A stretch of 64,000 nucleotides of DNA, from the NCBI RefSeq assembly GCF_040729435.1, contig NZ_CP160398.1, positions 2,976,001 through 3,040,000 on the forward strand, in the 5' to 3' direction. Under the pieces are notes generated by a model. That model ran no database searches and was not told the DNA's origin. It saw nothing but the letters and a program-made list of their open reading frames with translations. The position numbers were made by a program, and so were the translations under genes. Positions 55,560-64,000 of the stretch are shown here, piece after piece. This stretch comes from Pseudomonas sp. HOU2. Its GTDB lineage: Bacteria > Pseudomonadota > Gammaproteobacteria > Pseudomonadales > Pseudomonadaceae. Every line of letters begins with the position of its first letter. The stretch's first letter is position 1.

Positions 55560-56698
55560 GGCGTGGTCTCCTGCGCGGTGTTGGCGGCAGGTTTGGCGAA
55601 CGGTTTGACCGATTCTTCAGCGTTGACGTTGCGGCGTTCCAGATAAGCCTGCACCGCGCTCAGCGTGCCAGTCAGGTCCGGGGTCTTGACCGTGACCGGT
55701 TGCTGGCTCAGCTCGGCAACCTGTTCGAGCATGATTTTGCTCTGCGGATTATCCGGATTAAAATTGCCCTTGAGCACGTCCCGCGCCTCGGTCAGTGCCT
55801 GGGTGTAGACCGGCGCCTGGCCATTGAGCGCCGCCCATTGCGCCTGCTCCAGCGCGAGGCTGAGGGCCAGACGCACCTGGCTCAGACTTTGCCCGGCAAG
55901 CAGTGGCTTCACATTCTTGTCGGCATTGAAATCGATGCGGATGTAGCGCGACACCTGATCCCACCACTGCGCCCAACGACTGGCGCCATCGCCGTCAGCG
56001 GTCAGGCCCAGCAGTGATTCGCCGCGATCCTTGTACTCCGGCGCCAGCTCGGTCAGTTCGATGACCTGATCACGCAAGGCACCGATGCGCAGGAACAGAC
56101 CGGTGCGATCCGGCTGCTCGGTGCTGCGCAGGGCGACAAGGGTTTTCGCCACTTGCTCGCGGGCGGCGAACGAACCCGGGTCGTTTTGTTCACGCAGAAT
56201 CTCGTCGGCGCCCTGCACCAGCGCCTGGGCGCTGCTGATGTCCTGCAAGGCCGAAAGACGCAGACTCGCCAGACGCAGCAGATGCTCGGCCTCGGCCAGA
56301 CGCCAGTCCTTGCGACTGGCGCCAAGAACGGTTTCCAGACGCTGGTTGAGGCGCTGCTGATCCCCCTGCAGTTGCGTCACCAGACGCTGACGCTCGGCGA
56401 GTTCATCGGCACCAGGCAGTTGCGCGAGGCGCTCGGTCAGGCGCTGTTCGTTGAGCTTGAGGCTTTGTGCCTGATCGTTCAGTGCCTGCACCTGGCCTGA
56501 CTGTTGTGCAGTGTTGCTCTGCAGGTGACGCACCTGCCAGACACCCCAGCCACCGATCGCTACGCCGGCAGCGCCGAGCAACAGGGCGACAATGGCCAGT
56601 CCGTTGCCTCGGCGCGGCTCTTTGGCCGGCGGTGGAGTTTCAACCTGGGCATCAATCACAGGCTGGACATCATCTTTAGGCAAGGCTGTTTCGCTCAC
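55556..56698 (-). CDS. hemX: HemX-family membrane protein
   Basis: Protein of 380 residues with an N-terminal cytosolic Pro-rich tail, one helix (GLAIVALLLGAAGVAIGGWGVW), and a long coiled coil with many Gln/Leu heptads (LNDQAQSLKLNEQRLTERLAQL). A conserved C-terminal domain follows (SRYIRIDFNADKNVKPLLAGQS). It is often annotated uroporphyrinogen-III C-methyltransferase, but it has no SAM-binding methylase domain. It lies between hemD and hemY in the operon and probably scaffolds haem-pathway enzymes; that is inference. Confidence 0.92.
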   Translation of the reverse strand: MSETALPKDDVQPVIDAQVETPPPAKEPRRGNGLAIVALLLGAAGVAIGGWGVWQVRHLQSNTAQQSGQVQALNDQAQSLKLNEQRLTERLAQLPGADELAERQRLVTQLQGDQQRLNQRLETVLGASRKDWRLAEAEHLLRLASLRLSALQDISSAQALVQGADEILREQNDPGSFAAREQVAKTLVALRSTEQPDRTGLFLRIGALRDQVIELTELAPEYKDRGESLLGLTADGDGASRWAQWWDQVSRYIRIDFNADKNVKPLLAGQSLSQVRLALSLALEQAQWAALNGQAPVYTQALTEARDVLKGNFNPDNPQSKIMLEQVAELSQQPVTVKTPDLTGTLSAVQAYLERRNVNAEESVKPFAKPAANTAQETTP

Positions 56699-56714
56699 GT
56701 ATCCATCCTTTGCA

Positions 56715-57482
56715 TTAGAGAACGGGCACGGGATGCTCCCGTAACGCCGTCAGCAAAGCCGCGGCACTCGCGCCGCGGCAATCCACAACTGTTCGGGCCC
56801 CGGCGGCATGTGCCAGCTCGGCGACCCTTGGGCTTGGCACAAACAACGGCAGCTGCGCAATCGCAGGCCAGGCATCGCCGGCCATCTGGCGCAGGTGCTC
56901 GAAACCCTGTCCACTGCTGACCACCAGCCCGTTCAAGCGTTCCGCAGCAATGCGCCGCGGCAGCTCTTGCGGTGGGTAAGCCGGCAGGTCACGCCGATAC
57001 AACTCCAGATACTCGACACTAGCACCAAGCGCGCGCAGGCGCTCGGCGAGCAGCTCGCGACCACCCTCGCCACGCAGGATCAGCACCTGCGCGCCGGGCC
57101 CGGTGACCGCCTCGCGCAGACGCGACAATTGCAGCAGGGCTTCACTGTCATCGCCGTCGGCGGGGAAGTGTACGTCGAGACCGTGATCGCGAAGAATCTG
57201 CGCGGTCGCCGCACCGACGCTGAACCACGGCATCGACAACGACCGAAGCCCATGAGCGTCCAGCAGATCAAGCGCAATCCGCGCCGCCGATTTGCTGACC
57301 ACAATGACCGCGCTGCAACCCGGCAGCTGCGCCAGCGCCTGACGTATCTTGTCAGAGACCGGCAGCGGCGCTATGTCCAGAAGCGGCAGGCAACTGCTGA
57401 AAATCCCCTGCCCGGCCAACACCGCGGCCAGCGCCGCGCAGTCATCCGCAGGGCGCGTCAGCAGCAGGCGCCAGCCAGTCAC
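56715..57482 (-). CDS. hemD: Uroporphyrinogen-III synthase
   Basis: Cytosolic enzyme of 255 residues that cyclises hydroxymethylbilane with inversion of ring D. The first domain starts [19 protein letters not shown]; the hinge and second domain contain [32 protein letters not shown] and [17 protein letters not shown]. Sequence conservation in this family is low, but its place between hemC and hemX is diagnostic. It overlaps the hemC stop by 4 nt. Confidence 0.95.
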   Translation of the reverse strand: MTGWRLLLTRPADDCAALAAVLAGQGIFSSCLPLLDIAPLPVSDKIRQALAQLPGCSAVIVVSKSAARIALDLLDAHGLRSLSMPWFSVGAATAQILRDHGLDVHFPADGDDSEALLQLSRLREAVTGPGAQVLILRGEGGRELLAERLRALGASVEYLELYRRDLPAYPPQELPRRIAAERLNGLVVSSGQGFEHLRQMAGDAWPAIAQLPLFVPSPRVAELAHAAGARTVVDCRGASAAALLTALREHPVPVL

Positions 57483-58420
57483 TCGTGACCTGCCTCGCCA
57501 TACACCGCTTTGAGAATGTCGTCGGCACCCTGACCGAGCAAGGCTTCAGCGACCTGCACGCCCAACGCTTCGGCATTGGCACGCGGCGCACGCGCTTCGG
57601 CGCTGAGCAGCTTGCCACCGCTCGGCTCGCCCACCAGACCACGCAACCATAACTGCTCACCCTCAAGCACGGCGTAGCAGGCGATCGGCACCTGGCAGCC
57701 ACCATTCAGGTGTTTGTTGAGGGCACGTTCAGCGGTCACGCGCGAAGCAGTGTCGGCGTGGTGCAACGGTGCGAGCAAGGCGTGGATTGGCGTGTCGGCG
57801 CTGCGGCATTCGATGCCGACAGCGCCCTGGCCACCGGCCGGCAGACTGTCGTCAACACTGATGGCTGAGGTGATGCGATCTTCGAAACCGAGACGGATCA
57901 GGCCGGCTGCCGCGAGGATGATCGCGTCGTACTCGCCGGCATCGAGTTTGGCCAGGCGAGTATTGACGTTGCCGCGCAGGAAGCGGATTTCCAGATCAGG
58001 ACGACGGGTCAGCAGTTGCGCCTGACGCCGCAGGCTGGAAGTGCCAACGATGGCGCCGGCAGGCAGCGCATCCAGGCTTTGATAGGTATTGGAAACGAAG
58101 GCATCACGCGGGTCTTCGCGTTCGCAAATGCAGAACAGACCAAGGCCTTCGGGGAAGTCCATCGGCACGTCTTTCATCGAGTGCACGGCGATGTCGGCTT
58201 CATTTTCCAGCAGCGCGGTTTCCAGTTCCTTGACGAACAGGCCCTTGCCGCCGATTTTCGACAGTGGCGAATCGAGCAGCTTGTCGCCGCGACTGACCAT
58301 GGGCACCAGCGTCACCAGCAGGCCCGGGTGGGCCGCTTCCAGACGGGCTTTGACGTATTCGGCCTGCCAGAGGGCCAGCGCACTTTTACGGGTGGCGATG
58401 CGGATTTCGCGAGAGGACAT
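57479..58420 (-). CDS. hemC: Hydroxymethylbilane synthase (porphobilinogen deaminase)
   Basis: Enzyme of 313 residues that polymerises four porphobilinogens using a dipyrromethane cofactor attached to a Cys, here in [17 protein letters not shown] (about Cys 242). It also shows [27 protein letters not shown] and [12 protein letters not shown] (substrate-binding arginines). First gene of the overlapping hemC-hemD-hemX-hemY operon; algR lies 137 nt upstream on the same strand, as in P. aeruginosa. Confidence 0.97.
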   Translation of the reverse strand: MSSREIRIATRKSALALWQAEYVKARLEAAHPGLLVTLVPMVSRGDKLLDSPLSKIGGKGLFVKELETALLENEADIAVHSMKDVPMDFPEGLGLFCICEREDPRDAFVSNTYQSLDALPAGAIVGTSSLRRQAQLLTRRPDLEIRFLRGNVNTRLAKLDAGEYDAIILAAAGLIRLGFEDRITSAISVDDSLPAGGQGAVGIECRSADTPIHALLAPLHHADTASRVTAERALNKHLNGGCQVPIACYAVLEGEQLWLRGLVGEPSGGKLLSAEARAPRANAEALGVQVAEALLGQGADDILKAVYGEAGHE

Positions 58421-58557
58421 GGATCAATCCGTACTGAATAGATACGGCGGATAATAACAGCTCAGCCAAATCCACTTTGACTTGAATCAGAAACGGCGTG
58501 GCCTCCCTGGCCTGCGATGCCCGGCAAAAGAAAGTGAAACCGTGCGCGAAGACCGGG

Positions 58558-59304
58558 TCAGAGGCCCTGCATCATCTTGCGCACACCGGCCACATGCCGA
58601 CGGCTGACGATCAGCGCATCACCATTGAGGCCTTTGAGGAACAGCTGGAAATGCCCCAGCGGTGTGCGTTGCAGACGCTCGATGCGGTCGCGGGCGACCA
58701 GCGCGTTGCGGTGGATGCGCACAAAACGCTCGCCGAATTCATCTTCGAGGGCTTTTAGCGGTTCGTCCAGCAGCACTTCGCCGCTTTCATGGCGCAAGGT
58801 CACGTACTTGTGGTCGGCAATGAAATAGACCACCTGATCCAGCGGGATCAGCTCGATCCCTTTGCGGGTACGGGCGCTAATATGACTGCGCGGGCCGTTA
58901 CCGCTTTCGGCGGCGGGACGGGTCAGGGCCGAGAGTTGCGCCCGGTTGGGACGTTCAGCCCGTTTCAGGGCGTCATGCAGATGTTCGGTTCGCACGGGTT
59001 TCACCACATAGCCCACGGCGCTGGCCTGCAGGGCTTCCACGGCAAATTCATCGGGGCCGGTGCAAAACACCACGGCCGGTGGCGTTTCGCGCTCGCACAG
59101 ACGGGCAGCGACCTGCAGGCCATCGAGGCCCGGCATGCGGATATCGAGCAGCACGATATCCGGCTTGTGGCTGTCGATCAGCGCCAACGCCTCTTCGCCA
59201 TTCGTGGCGCTGGGCTCCAGGACTGTATAACCCTCGAGCTCGCTTACCATTCGGCTTAGGCGCTCGCGAGCCAGTGGTTCGTCATCAACGATCAGGACAT
59301 TCAT
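58558..59304 (-). CDS. algR: Response regulator AlgR (LytTR family)
   Basis: Transcription regulator of 248 residues. The receiver domain has the acidic pocket (VLIVDDEPLARERL), the phospho-acceptor Asp in DIVLLDIRMPGLDGLQ (Asp 54 or nearby) and the conserved Lys in VKPVRTEHL. The C-terminal LytTR DNA-binding domain shows VYFIADHKYVTLRH and FVRIHRNALVARDRIERLQRT. It controls alginate, twitching and other envelope traits in P. aeruginosa. ATG 59304 gives the standard 248-residue length. The cognate sensor kinase gene algZ/fimS is not present upstream, where P. aeruginosa has it. Confidence 0.95.
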   Translation of the reverse strand: MNVLIVDDEPLARERLSRMVSELEGYTVLEPSATNGEEALALIDSHKPDIVLLDIRMPGLDGLQVAARLCERETPPAVVFCTGPDEFAVEALQASAVGYVVKPVRTEHLHDALKRAERPNRAQLSALTRPAAESGNGPRSHISARTRKGIELIPLDQVVYFIADHKYVTLRHESGEVLLDEPLKALEDEFGERFVRIHRNALVARDRIERLQRTPLGHFQLFLKGLNGDALIVSRRHVAGVRKMMQGL

Positions 59305-59383
59305 ATTGCGCTGGATTCCTGCGTGAGTCTCGCACAAGGATAGCGTAGACAGGTGAAGTGACGTCCGTCACCGCGATCCACGC

Positions 59384-59411
59384 TAAGACTAGCCCGAGCG
59401 CCAAAAAGTGC
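59384..59411 (-). promoter_or_regulatory. Candidate AlgU (sigma-22)-type promoter of algR
   Basis: On the minus strand, GCACTT, a 17-nt spacer, and TCTTA match the AlgU consensus GAACTT-N16/17-TCTGA at 5 of 6 and 4 of 5 positions. They lie about 75 nt before the algR start codon. AlgU control of algR is established in P. aeruginosa. Confidence 0.45.
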
Positions 59412-59776
59412 CGTACGTCGGCCAGCAATATTTGCCAGTGTCCGGGTCGTACTGCTCAAAGCCCGCTGTTTCCTGCGTTTTTCACGGGGTATGCCAAAGG
59501 ACAAAACCACCCACCCCCTCTTCTTATAGTCGGCGTCAAGACCTTTGCGCGATCCGCAGTCGCGCCGACCCTTATGTCCAACTGTAGACGCTTGCCGGGC
59601 CGATATTGCTCAATCGAAAAATATCCTTGCGCAAATCCCCCGCAGACAGCGCCGACTATGAATGAGCAGATGAGAAAAAAACGTATCGACCGGTGTCAGC
59701 GACAGGATTGGCAACCCTGTTATTATCCGCGCCAGCGTTTCACGCCTTCTTTCTTCAAGCCGATACGAGCGAATTC
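59412..59776. other. Non-coding gap between algR and argH; no algZ/fimS
   Basis: About 365 nt plus the algR leader contain no frame with kinase motifs on either strand; short frames here show no family resemblance. It should hold the argH promoter. A TATTAT at 59721-59726 could be its -10 box, 50 nt before the start. In P. aeruginosa the sensor kinase gene occupies this place. Confidence 0.65.
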
Positions 59777-61171
59777 ATGAGCACTGACAAGACCAATCAG
59801 TCCTGGGGCGGCCGCTTCAGTGAACCCGTCGACGCCTTCGTCGCCCGCTTCACCGCCTCCGTCACTTTCGACCAGCGCCTGTATCGCCACGACATCATGG
59901 GCTCGATCGCCCACGCCACCATGCTGGCCAAGGTCGGCGTGCTGACCGATGCCGAGCGCGACAGCATCATCGACGGCCTGAAAACCATTCAGGGCGAAAT
60001 CGAGGCCGGCCAGTTCGACTGGCGCGTCGACCTCGAAGACGTGCACATGAACATCGAAGCGCGCCTGACCGATCGCATCGGCATCACCGGCAAGAAACTG
60101 CACACCGGGCGCAGCCGCAACGACCAGGTCGCCACCGACATCCGTCTGTGGCTGCGTGACGAAATCGACCTGATCCTGGCCGAGATCACCCGCCTGCAAA
60201 AAGGCCTGCTGGAGCAGGCCGAGCGCGAAGCCGCGAGCATCATGCCCGGCTTCACTCACCTGCAAACTGCTCAGCCAGTGACCTTCGGCCACCACATGCT
60301 GGCGTGGTTCGAAATGCTCAGCCGCGACTACGAGCGTCTGGTCGACTGCCGCAAGCGCACCAACCGCATGCCACTGGGCAGCGCCGCGCTGGCCGGCACC
60401 ACCTACCCGATCGACCGCGAATACACCGCACAACTGCTGGGCTTCGACGCCGTCGGCGGCAACTCGCTGGACAATGTTTCCGATCGCGACTTCGCCATCG
60501 AATTCTGCTCGGCCGCGAGCATCGCGATGATGCACCTGTCGCGCTTCTCCGAAGAGCTGGTGCTGTGGACCAGCGCGCAGTTCCAGTTCATCGATCTGCC
60601 GGACCGCTTCTGCACCGGCAGCTCGATCATGCCGCAAAAGAAAAACCCGGATGTGCCGGAGCTGGTACGCGGCAAGACCGGCCGCGTATTCGGCGCACTG
60701 ATGGGCCTGCTGACCCTGATGAAGGGCCAGCCACTGGCCTACAACAAGGACAACCAGGAAGACAAAGAGCCGCTGTTCGACGCCGCCGACACCCTGCGCG
60801 ATTCGCTGCGGGCGTTTGCCGACATGATCCCGGCGATCAAACCGAAACACGCGATCATGCGTGAAGCGGCGCTGCGCGGTTTCTCCACCGCGACCGACCT
60901 GGCGGACTACCTGGTACGCCGTGGCCTGCCGTTCCGTGACTGCCACGAAATCGTCGGTCACGCGGTGAAATACGGCGTGGACACTGGCAAGGATCTGGCC
61001 GAGATGAGCCTGGAAGAACTGCGTCAGTTCAGCGACCAGATCGAGCAGGACGTGTTTGCCGTGCTGACCCTGGAAGGATCGGTGAACGCCCGTGACCACA
61101 TCGGCGGGACTGCGCCGGCGCAGGTCAAGGCCGCTGTGGTTCGCGGTCAGGCCCTGATCGCCAGCCGCTAA
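59777..61171 (+). CDS. argH: Argininosuccinate lyase
   Basis: Homotetrameric enzyme of 464 residues that splits argininosuccinate into arginine and fumarate, the last step of arginine synthesis. It begins with [18 protein letters not shown], has the nucleotide-like block [13 protein letters not shown] and the catalytic signature [12 protein letters not shown] near residue 285. ATG 59777 gives the standard length; the frame is open 84 nt further upstream but that part shows no conservation pattern. Confidence 0.97.
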   Translation: MSTDKTNQSWGGRFSEPVDAFVARFTASVTFDQRLYRHDIMGSIAHATMLAKVGVLTDAERDSIIDGLKTIQGEIEAGQFDWRVDLEDVHMNIEARLTDRIGITGKKLHTGRSRNDQVATDIRLWLRDEIDLILAEITRLQKGLLEQAEREAASIMPGFTHLQTAQPVTFGHHMLAWFEMLSRDYERLVDCRKRTNRMPLGSAALAGTTYPIDREYTAQLLGFDAVGGNSLDNVSDRDFAIEFCSAASIAMMHLSRFSEELVLWTSAQFQFIDLPDRFCTGSSIMPQKKNPDVPELVRGKTGRVFGALMGLLTLMKGQPLAYNKDNQEDKEPLFDAADTLRDSLRAFADMIPAIKPKHAIMREAALRGFSTATDLADYLVRRGLPFRDCHEIVGHAVKYGVDTGKDLAEMSLEELRQFSDQIEQDVFAVLTLEGSVNARDHIGGTAPAQVKAAVVRGQALIASR

Positions 61172-61175
61172 AAGC

Positions 61176-61266
61176 ATCGCTGGCAAGCCAGCTCCCACAG
61201 GGTTCTTTGTTGGAACACAATTTTGCGTTCGACCCAAAGACCTGTGGGAGCTGGCTTGCCAGCGAT
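61176..61266. repeat. REP-type inverted repeat pair (CTGGCAAGCCAG family)
   Basis: Arms ATCGCTGGCAAGCCAGCTCC and its inverse ending GCTTGCCAGCGAT flank a 40-nt spacer, just after argH. Related in design to the element at 38926. Confidence 0.88.
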
Positions 61267-61291
61267 TACCTATTTACAAACGCCACAATAC

Positions 61292-61951
61292 TCACTTCTT
61301 GGCAGCGATCATCGCCAAAAACGCCGGCATCGCCGCCTCTTTGTCCGCTGCAATCTTCTGCACATGCGGATTCTGCTCAAGCCGCTCCAGCAGCGCCTTG
61401 GCTTTCGGCATCTCTGCCAGCAAGTCGATCCCGAACAGCTTCTGCCCGACCGCACAGGCCAGCGGCACGCTGTACAGGAAGTACAGATCCGCGATGCTCA
61501 GGCTGTCGCCCGCCACGTACGGGGCGAATCTGCCGTGGCGACCCAGTGCCGCGAAACCCAGCAGCAGCTCGGCTTTGGTTTTCTCCTTGATCGCCTCCGG
61601 TACAGGCGAGCCAAAGAACGCTTCGCCATAACAGGCGCGCCCCGGCAGCTCAATGTACAACTCGATTTCCTTGGCAATCGCCAATACCTGCGCACGCTCG
61701 AATGGATCGCTCGGCAGCAGCGGTGTGCCTTTCTGGGTCTGTTCGAGGTATTCGAGGATGATCGCGGTTTCGTTGATGAACCCCGCTTCGACGCCCAGCA
61801 CCGGCACTTTGCCGCGCGGGCTGATCGCCAGCGATTCCGGGGTCGGCGTCGGGTAGAAGGTGACCTCTTCGAACGCCAGGCCCTTCTCCAGCAGCGCGAG
61901 TTTGACCATGTTGTAGTAGTTGCTGACAGCGAATCCGTAGAGTTTGAACAT
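61292..61951 (-). CDS. Glutathione S-transferase family protein
   Basis: Protein of 219 residues. The thioredoxin-like N-terminal domain starts MFKLYGFAVSNYYNMVKLALLE and carries the glutathione-site GKVPVLGVEAGFINETAIILEYLE (cis-Pro and acidic ET pair). The helical C-terminal domain includes GDSLSIADLYFLYSVPLA. ATG 61951 is used; the upstream extension is unsupported. Substrate unknown. Confidence 0.93.
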   Translation of the reverse strand: MFKLYGFAVSNYYNMVKLALLEKGLAFEEVTFYPTPTPESLAISPRGKVPVLGVEAGFINETAIILEYLEQTQKGTPLLPSDPFERAQVLAIAKEIELYIELPGRACYGEAFFGSPVPEAIKEKTKAELLLGFAALGRHGRFAPYVAGDSLSIADLYFLYSVPLACAVGQKLFGIDLLAEMPKAKALLERLEQNPHVQKIAADKEAAMPAFLAMIAAKK

Positions 61952-62074
61952 CACATAGCCTCCAGGCCGTGCGGGGTGGGCAGTCACTGTTTATAGATCG
62001 CCCGCCACGATCCTGCCAGCAGCATCACGCCGCTGAATGCGGGTAAACTGGCGCCTTTCCTTGAGGAGCCTGCC

Positions 62075-62359
62075 ATGAGCGAGCCGACAGACATCGACAA
62101 CGACGAAGAAGAGTTCACCGAGGCGACGTTGATCGAAGCCATCGAGAACCAGATCGAAAGCGACAACCCGCCAGCGGCCAAGGCGACCTTCAACAAGCTG
62201 ACCCTGGTGGGTGTCGAGCGTGAAGAGATCCTCAATCTGATGGCGCACGTGCTCGCCTACGAGATTGACGCGATGCTCGATGAAGACCGGGCGTTCGATA
62301 CCCAGTGGTATGAAACCGCGCTGCGTGCGTTGCCTGAGTTGCCACCGGAAAAGCAGTAA
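62075..62359 (+). CDS. Conserved acidic small protein, function unknown
   Basis: Protein of 94 residues, very acidic at its N-terminus (DIDNDEEEFTEATL), followed by predicted helices (IEAIENQIESDNPPAAKATFNKLTLVG, EEILNLMAHVLAYEIDAMLDEDR). It has no signal peptide. AGGAG precedes ATG 62075 at good spacing and codon use fits the genome, so it is a real gene. I do not recognise a named domain. A REPIN-like element follows. Confidence 0.82.
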   Translation: MSEPTDIDNDEEEFTEATLIEAIENQIESDNPPAAKATFNKLTLVGVEREEILNLMAHVLAYEIDAMLDEDRAFDTQWYETALRALPELPPEKQ

Positions 62360-62382
62360 CGCAAATTTTCCAGACTAGACTC

Positions 62383-62476
62383 TGTGGCGAGGGAGCTTGC
62401 TCCCGCTCGGCTGCGTAGCAGTCGTCAAGATTTTGGGGCCGCTACGCGCCCCAACGGGAGCAAGCTCCCTCGCCAC
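62383..62476. repeat. REPIN-like inverted repeat pair (copy J of the GAGGGAGCTTGCTCCC family)
   Basis: Same arms as 498-626 with a spacer containing CGGCTGCGTAGCAG; located between two small genes. Confidence 0.9.
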
Positions 62477-62582
62477 AGACAGCATTCCAAGGCAAAAGCC
62501 TGTTTCCGGCACTGGACATGCCGCAAAAGCGGGTTCACCTTAGGGGCGCTGTCGTCCAATTCCTAGAAAGTCTGGAGTCCTT

Positions 62583-62828
62583 ATGTCGCTTACCCCTGAG
62601 TTGGTTGCCGAACTGGAAGTCCTCGCACTCTTCAACCTGGACAGTTCCCAGGAAGGTTTGAAAATTCATCAGACCGCTGCCCCGAAACATATCGCCGCCG
62701 CCAAACGCCTCTTCGAGAAAGAACTCACCGACCAGCCTGATGGCGGGTACCTGACCAGCCTGGGTCGCGATGCCGCGCAAAATGTGCAAACCGTGCTGAC
62801 CATTCTGAGAGAGCAGGCAACCGCCTGA
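62583..62828 (+). CDS. TIGR02647 family protein
   Basis: Small protein of 81 residues with the conserved pattern LTPELVAELEVLALFNLDSSQEGLKIH, then AAKRLFEKELTDQPDGGYLTSLG and AAQNVQTVLTILR. It has been assigned a possible DNA-related role in databases, as I recall, but no function is proven. GGAGTCCTT lies before ATG 62583. It precedes cyaA, as in other Pseudomonas. Confidence 0.86.
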   Translation: MSLTPELVAELEVLALFNLDSSQEGLKIHQTAAPKHIAAAKRLFEKELTDQPDGGYLTSLGRDAAQNVQTVLTILREQATA

Positions 62829-63009
62829 TTTTTCCCGTCTTTGCCCACGGGAACTCCTGCCACGGGATTTCCGCGGGCCCACCTGGCACCACTGCTAAAA
62901 ATCTGACGTCAAAAAACAAATTCAGCTTAAAAGTCCCGCTGCGCAAAGGCTAAACTGCCTCCCATTCCGAGACCTTATTCGTCCGGCCTGCGAGCCGGTT
63001 TGAGCTGAC

Positions 63010-64000
63010 ATGACGCGCACCCACGAAATCCGCCCCGACCTGGATGAAGGCATCGACCGCAAGGTACTCAGCCAGTTGCGTGCGCGTTTTCTCAAACTCA
63101 ATGAAGGCCGGCTCGGCCGGGCACTTGAAGGCTTGTCGACCCGCCAGCAAGGCGTATTGACCCTGCTGCCACTGTTCTTCCACGTCAATCACCCGCTGCT
63201 GCCGGGTTATGTCTCGGGCAGCACGCCAGCCGGGCTGTCCAATTACGAACCGGACGCCAATGCGCTGGCCGAAGCGCAGCGCCTGACCCGCTCGTTCTCC
63301 TACAAGCCACGCCACGGCAGCAACCCGCCACGGCCGATTCACGGTTTGTTCCTGATGGGCAGCCTTGGCACCCTGGCTCAGGCCGATCAGAGCGACATGG
63401 ACGTGTGGGTCTGCCATGCGCCAGACCTGACGGACAGCGAACTGGCGGAACTGAGCAAGAAATGTCAGCTGCTCGAGGCCTGGGCCGCGACCCAAGGCGC
63501 CGAGGCGCATTTCTTTCTGATCGACCCGGTGCGCTTCGTCAAAGGCGAACGCGACACCCAGCTCAGTTCCGAAAACTGCGGCAGCACTCAGCACTATCTG
63601 TTGCTGGACGAGTTTTATCGCACCGCGATCTGGCTGGCCGGGCGCACGCCGATCTGGTGGCTGGTGCCGGTCTACGAAGAACGCGCTTACGACCTGTACA
63701 CCCACACCTTGTTGTCCAAGCGCTTCATTCGAGCCGACGAGACGCTTGATCTCGGGCATCTGGCGACGATTCCGCCGGGCGAGTTCATCGGCGCCGGCCT
63801 GTGGCAGCTGTTCAAGGGCATCGAGTCGCCCTACAAGTCGGTGCTCAAGCTGTTGCTGACCGAGGTCTACGCCAGCGAACACCCGAACGTGCAGTGCCTG
63901 AGCCTGCGCTACAAGCAGGCTGTGTTCGCCAATCAGCTGGATCTGGATGAGCTCGATCCGTACATGGTGGTGTACCGACGCATCGAGGAATACCTCAGCG
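63010..64000 (+). CDS. cyaA: Class I adenylate cyclase CyaA, partial (3' end outside window)
   Basis: N-terminal 330 residues of class I adenylate cyclase, which makes cAMP for the Crp/Vfr regulators. The catalytic domain is evident: FFHVNHPLLPGYV, then PIHGLFLMGSLGTLAQADQSDMDVWVCH (the GS...D-x-D nucleotidyltransferase motif) and FFLIDPVRFVKGERD, SSENCGSTQHYLLLDEFYRT and TPIWWLVPVYEE. The C-terminal regulatory part lies beyond the edge. ATG 63010 gives MTRTHEIRPDLDEGID. Confidence 0.96.
   Translation, partial: MTRTHEIRPDLDEGIDRKVLSQLRARFLKLNEGRLGRALEGLSTRQQGVLTLLPLFFHVNHPLLPGYVSGSTPAGLSNYEPDANALAEAQRLTRSFSYKPRHGSNPPRPIHGLFLMGSLGTLAQADQSDMDVWVCHAPDLTDSELAELSKKCQLLEAWAATQGAEAHFFLIDPVRFVKGERDTQLSSENCGSTQHYLLLDEFYRTAIWLAGRTPIWWLVPVYEERAYDLYTHTLLSKRFIRADETLDLGHLATIPPGEFIGAGLWQLFKGIESPYKSVLKLLLTEVYASEHPNVQCLSLRYKQAVFANQLDLDELDPYMVVYRRIEEYLS

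Noticed and set aside
55556..56698. HemX as a true uroporphyrinogen-III C-methyltransferase
   Set aside because: The protein is a membrane-anchored coiled coil without a SAM-binding methylase domain; the enzymatic name is a carried-over label.
59301..59510. Short minus-strand frame upstream of algR, tested as a remnant of algZ/fimS
   Set aside because: Its 69 codons contain no kinase H-box, N-box or membrane helices.
59693..59776. N-terminal extension of argH by 28 residues
   Set aside because: The added residues do not match the conserved ArgH N-terminus, which begins at ATG 59777; the upstream part is promoter region.

Overview
The window is an ordinary, gene-dense stretch of a high-GC gammaproteobacterial chromosome. 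It is almost certainly from a Pseudomonas of the P. fluorescens group. Proteins read clearly as pseudomonad orthologues (AlgP, AlgQ, AlgR, HemB with a GTG start, FTR1 fused to cytochrome c). As I remember it, the gene order follows the P. aeruginosa PAO1 region from the ubiH/pepP locus to cyaA, interrupted by a few inserted blocks. Intergenic spaces carry inverted pairs of short palindromic repeats (REP/REPIN-like) typical of this group. I see no prophage, insertion sequence, CRISPR array, rRNA or tRNA.

Layout. 1-1.7 kb: Fe(III) ABC importer (permease cut by the window edge, plus binding protein). 1.9-6.3 kb: ubiquinone hydroxylases UbiI-like and UbiH, aminopeptidase PepP and a YgfB protein, divergent from a small coiled-coil protein, ZapA, 6S RNA and 5-formyl-THF cyclo-ligase. 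7.9-13.6 kb: a 51-residue membrane protein, an EVE-domain protein and the yhiI-rbbA-yhhJ export operon. 13.7-19.8 kb: FliL-like protein, quinone oxidoreductase, TonB-C protein, SixA-like phosphatase, GlpT, ChaC and a small outer-membrane barrel. 19.8-26.3 kb: a ferredoxin/flavin-reductase protein coupled to ubiD, an SGNH acyltransferase, rho and trxA. 26.5-30.3 kb: a FadR-type regulator divergent from a polar amino-acid ABC importer, which looks inserted between trxA and ppx. 30.5-35.4 kb: ppx convergent with ppk, then hemB. 35.6-41.9 kb: DedA, sterol-desaturase-like protein, ElbB, YaiI, FTR1-cytochrome c and a LysR regulator.

42.0-46.8 kb holds the most interesting locus. Two tandem, clearly paralogous lipoproteins (COG3014-like) are followed by a YcfL-like lipoprotein, an LpoB-like lipoprotein and a second, non-lipidated LpoB/CsgG-like periplasmic protein. 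They look like one outer-membrane/periplasmic assembly unit of unknown function, possibly linked to peptidoglycan synthase activation.

47-64 kb: LysE exporter, a short MscS channel, ABC-F protein YheS, a TIGR02444 protein, the alginate-regulation neighbourhood (algP, an FKBP isomerase, algQ, dsbH), the overlapping operon hemC-hemD-hemX-hemY, algR, argH, a GST, two small conserved proteins and the start of class I adenylate cyclase cyaA. The sensor kinase gene algZ/fimS, which I expect between algR and argH from PAO1, is absent. That 0.47-kb gap is non-coding and carries a plausible AlgU-type promoter reading into algR.

Start sites were chosen by family alignment from memory and by visible ribosome-binding sites. 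Family names come from motif recognition, not database searches.
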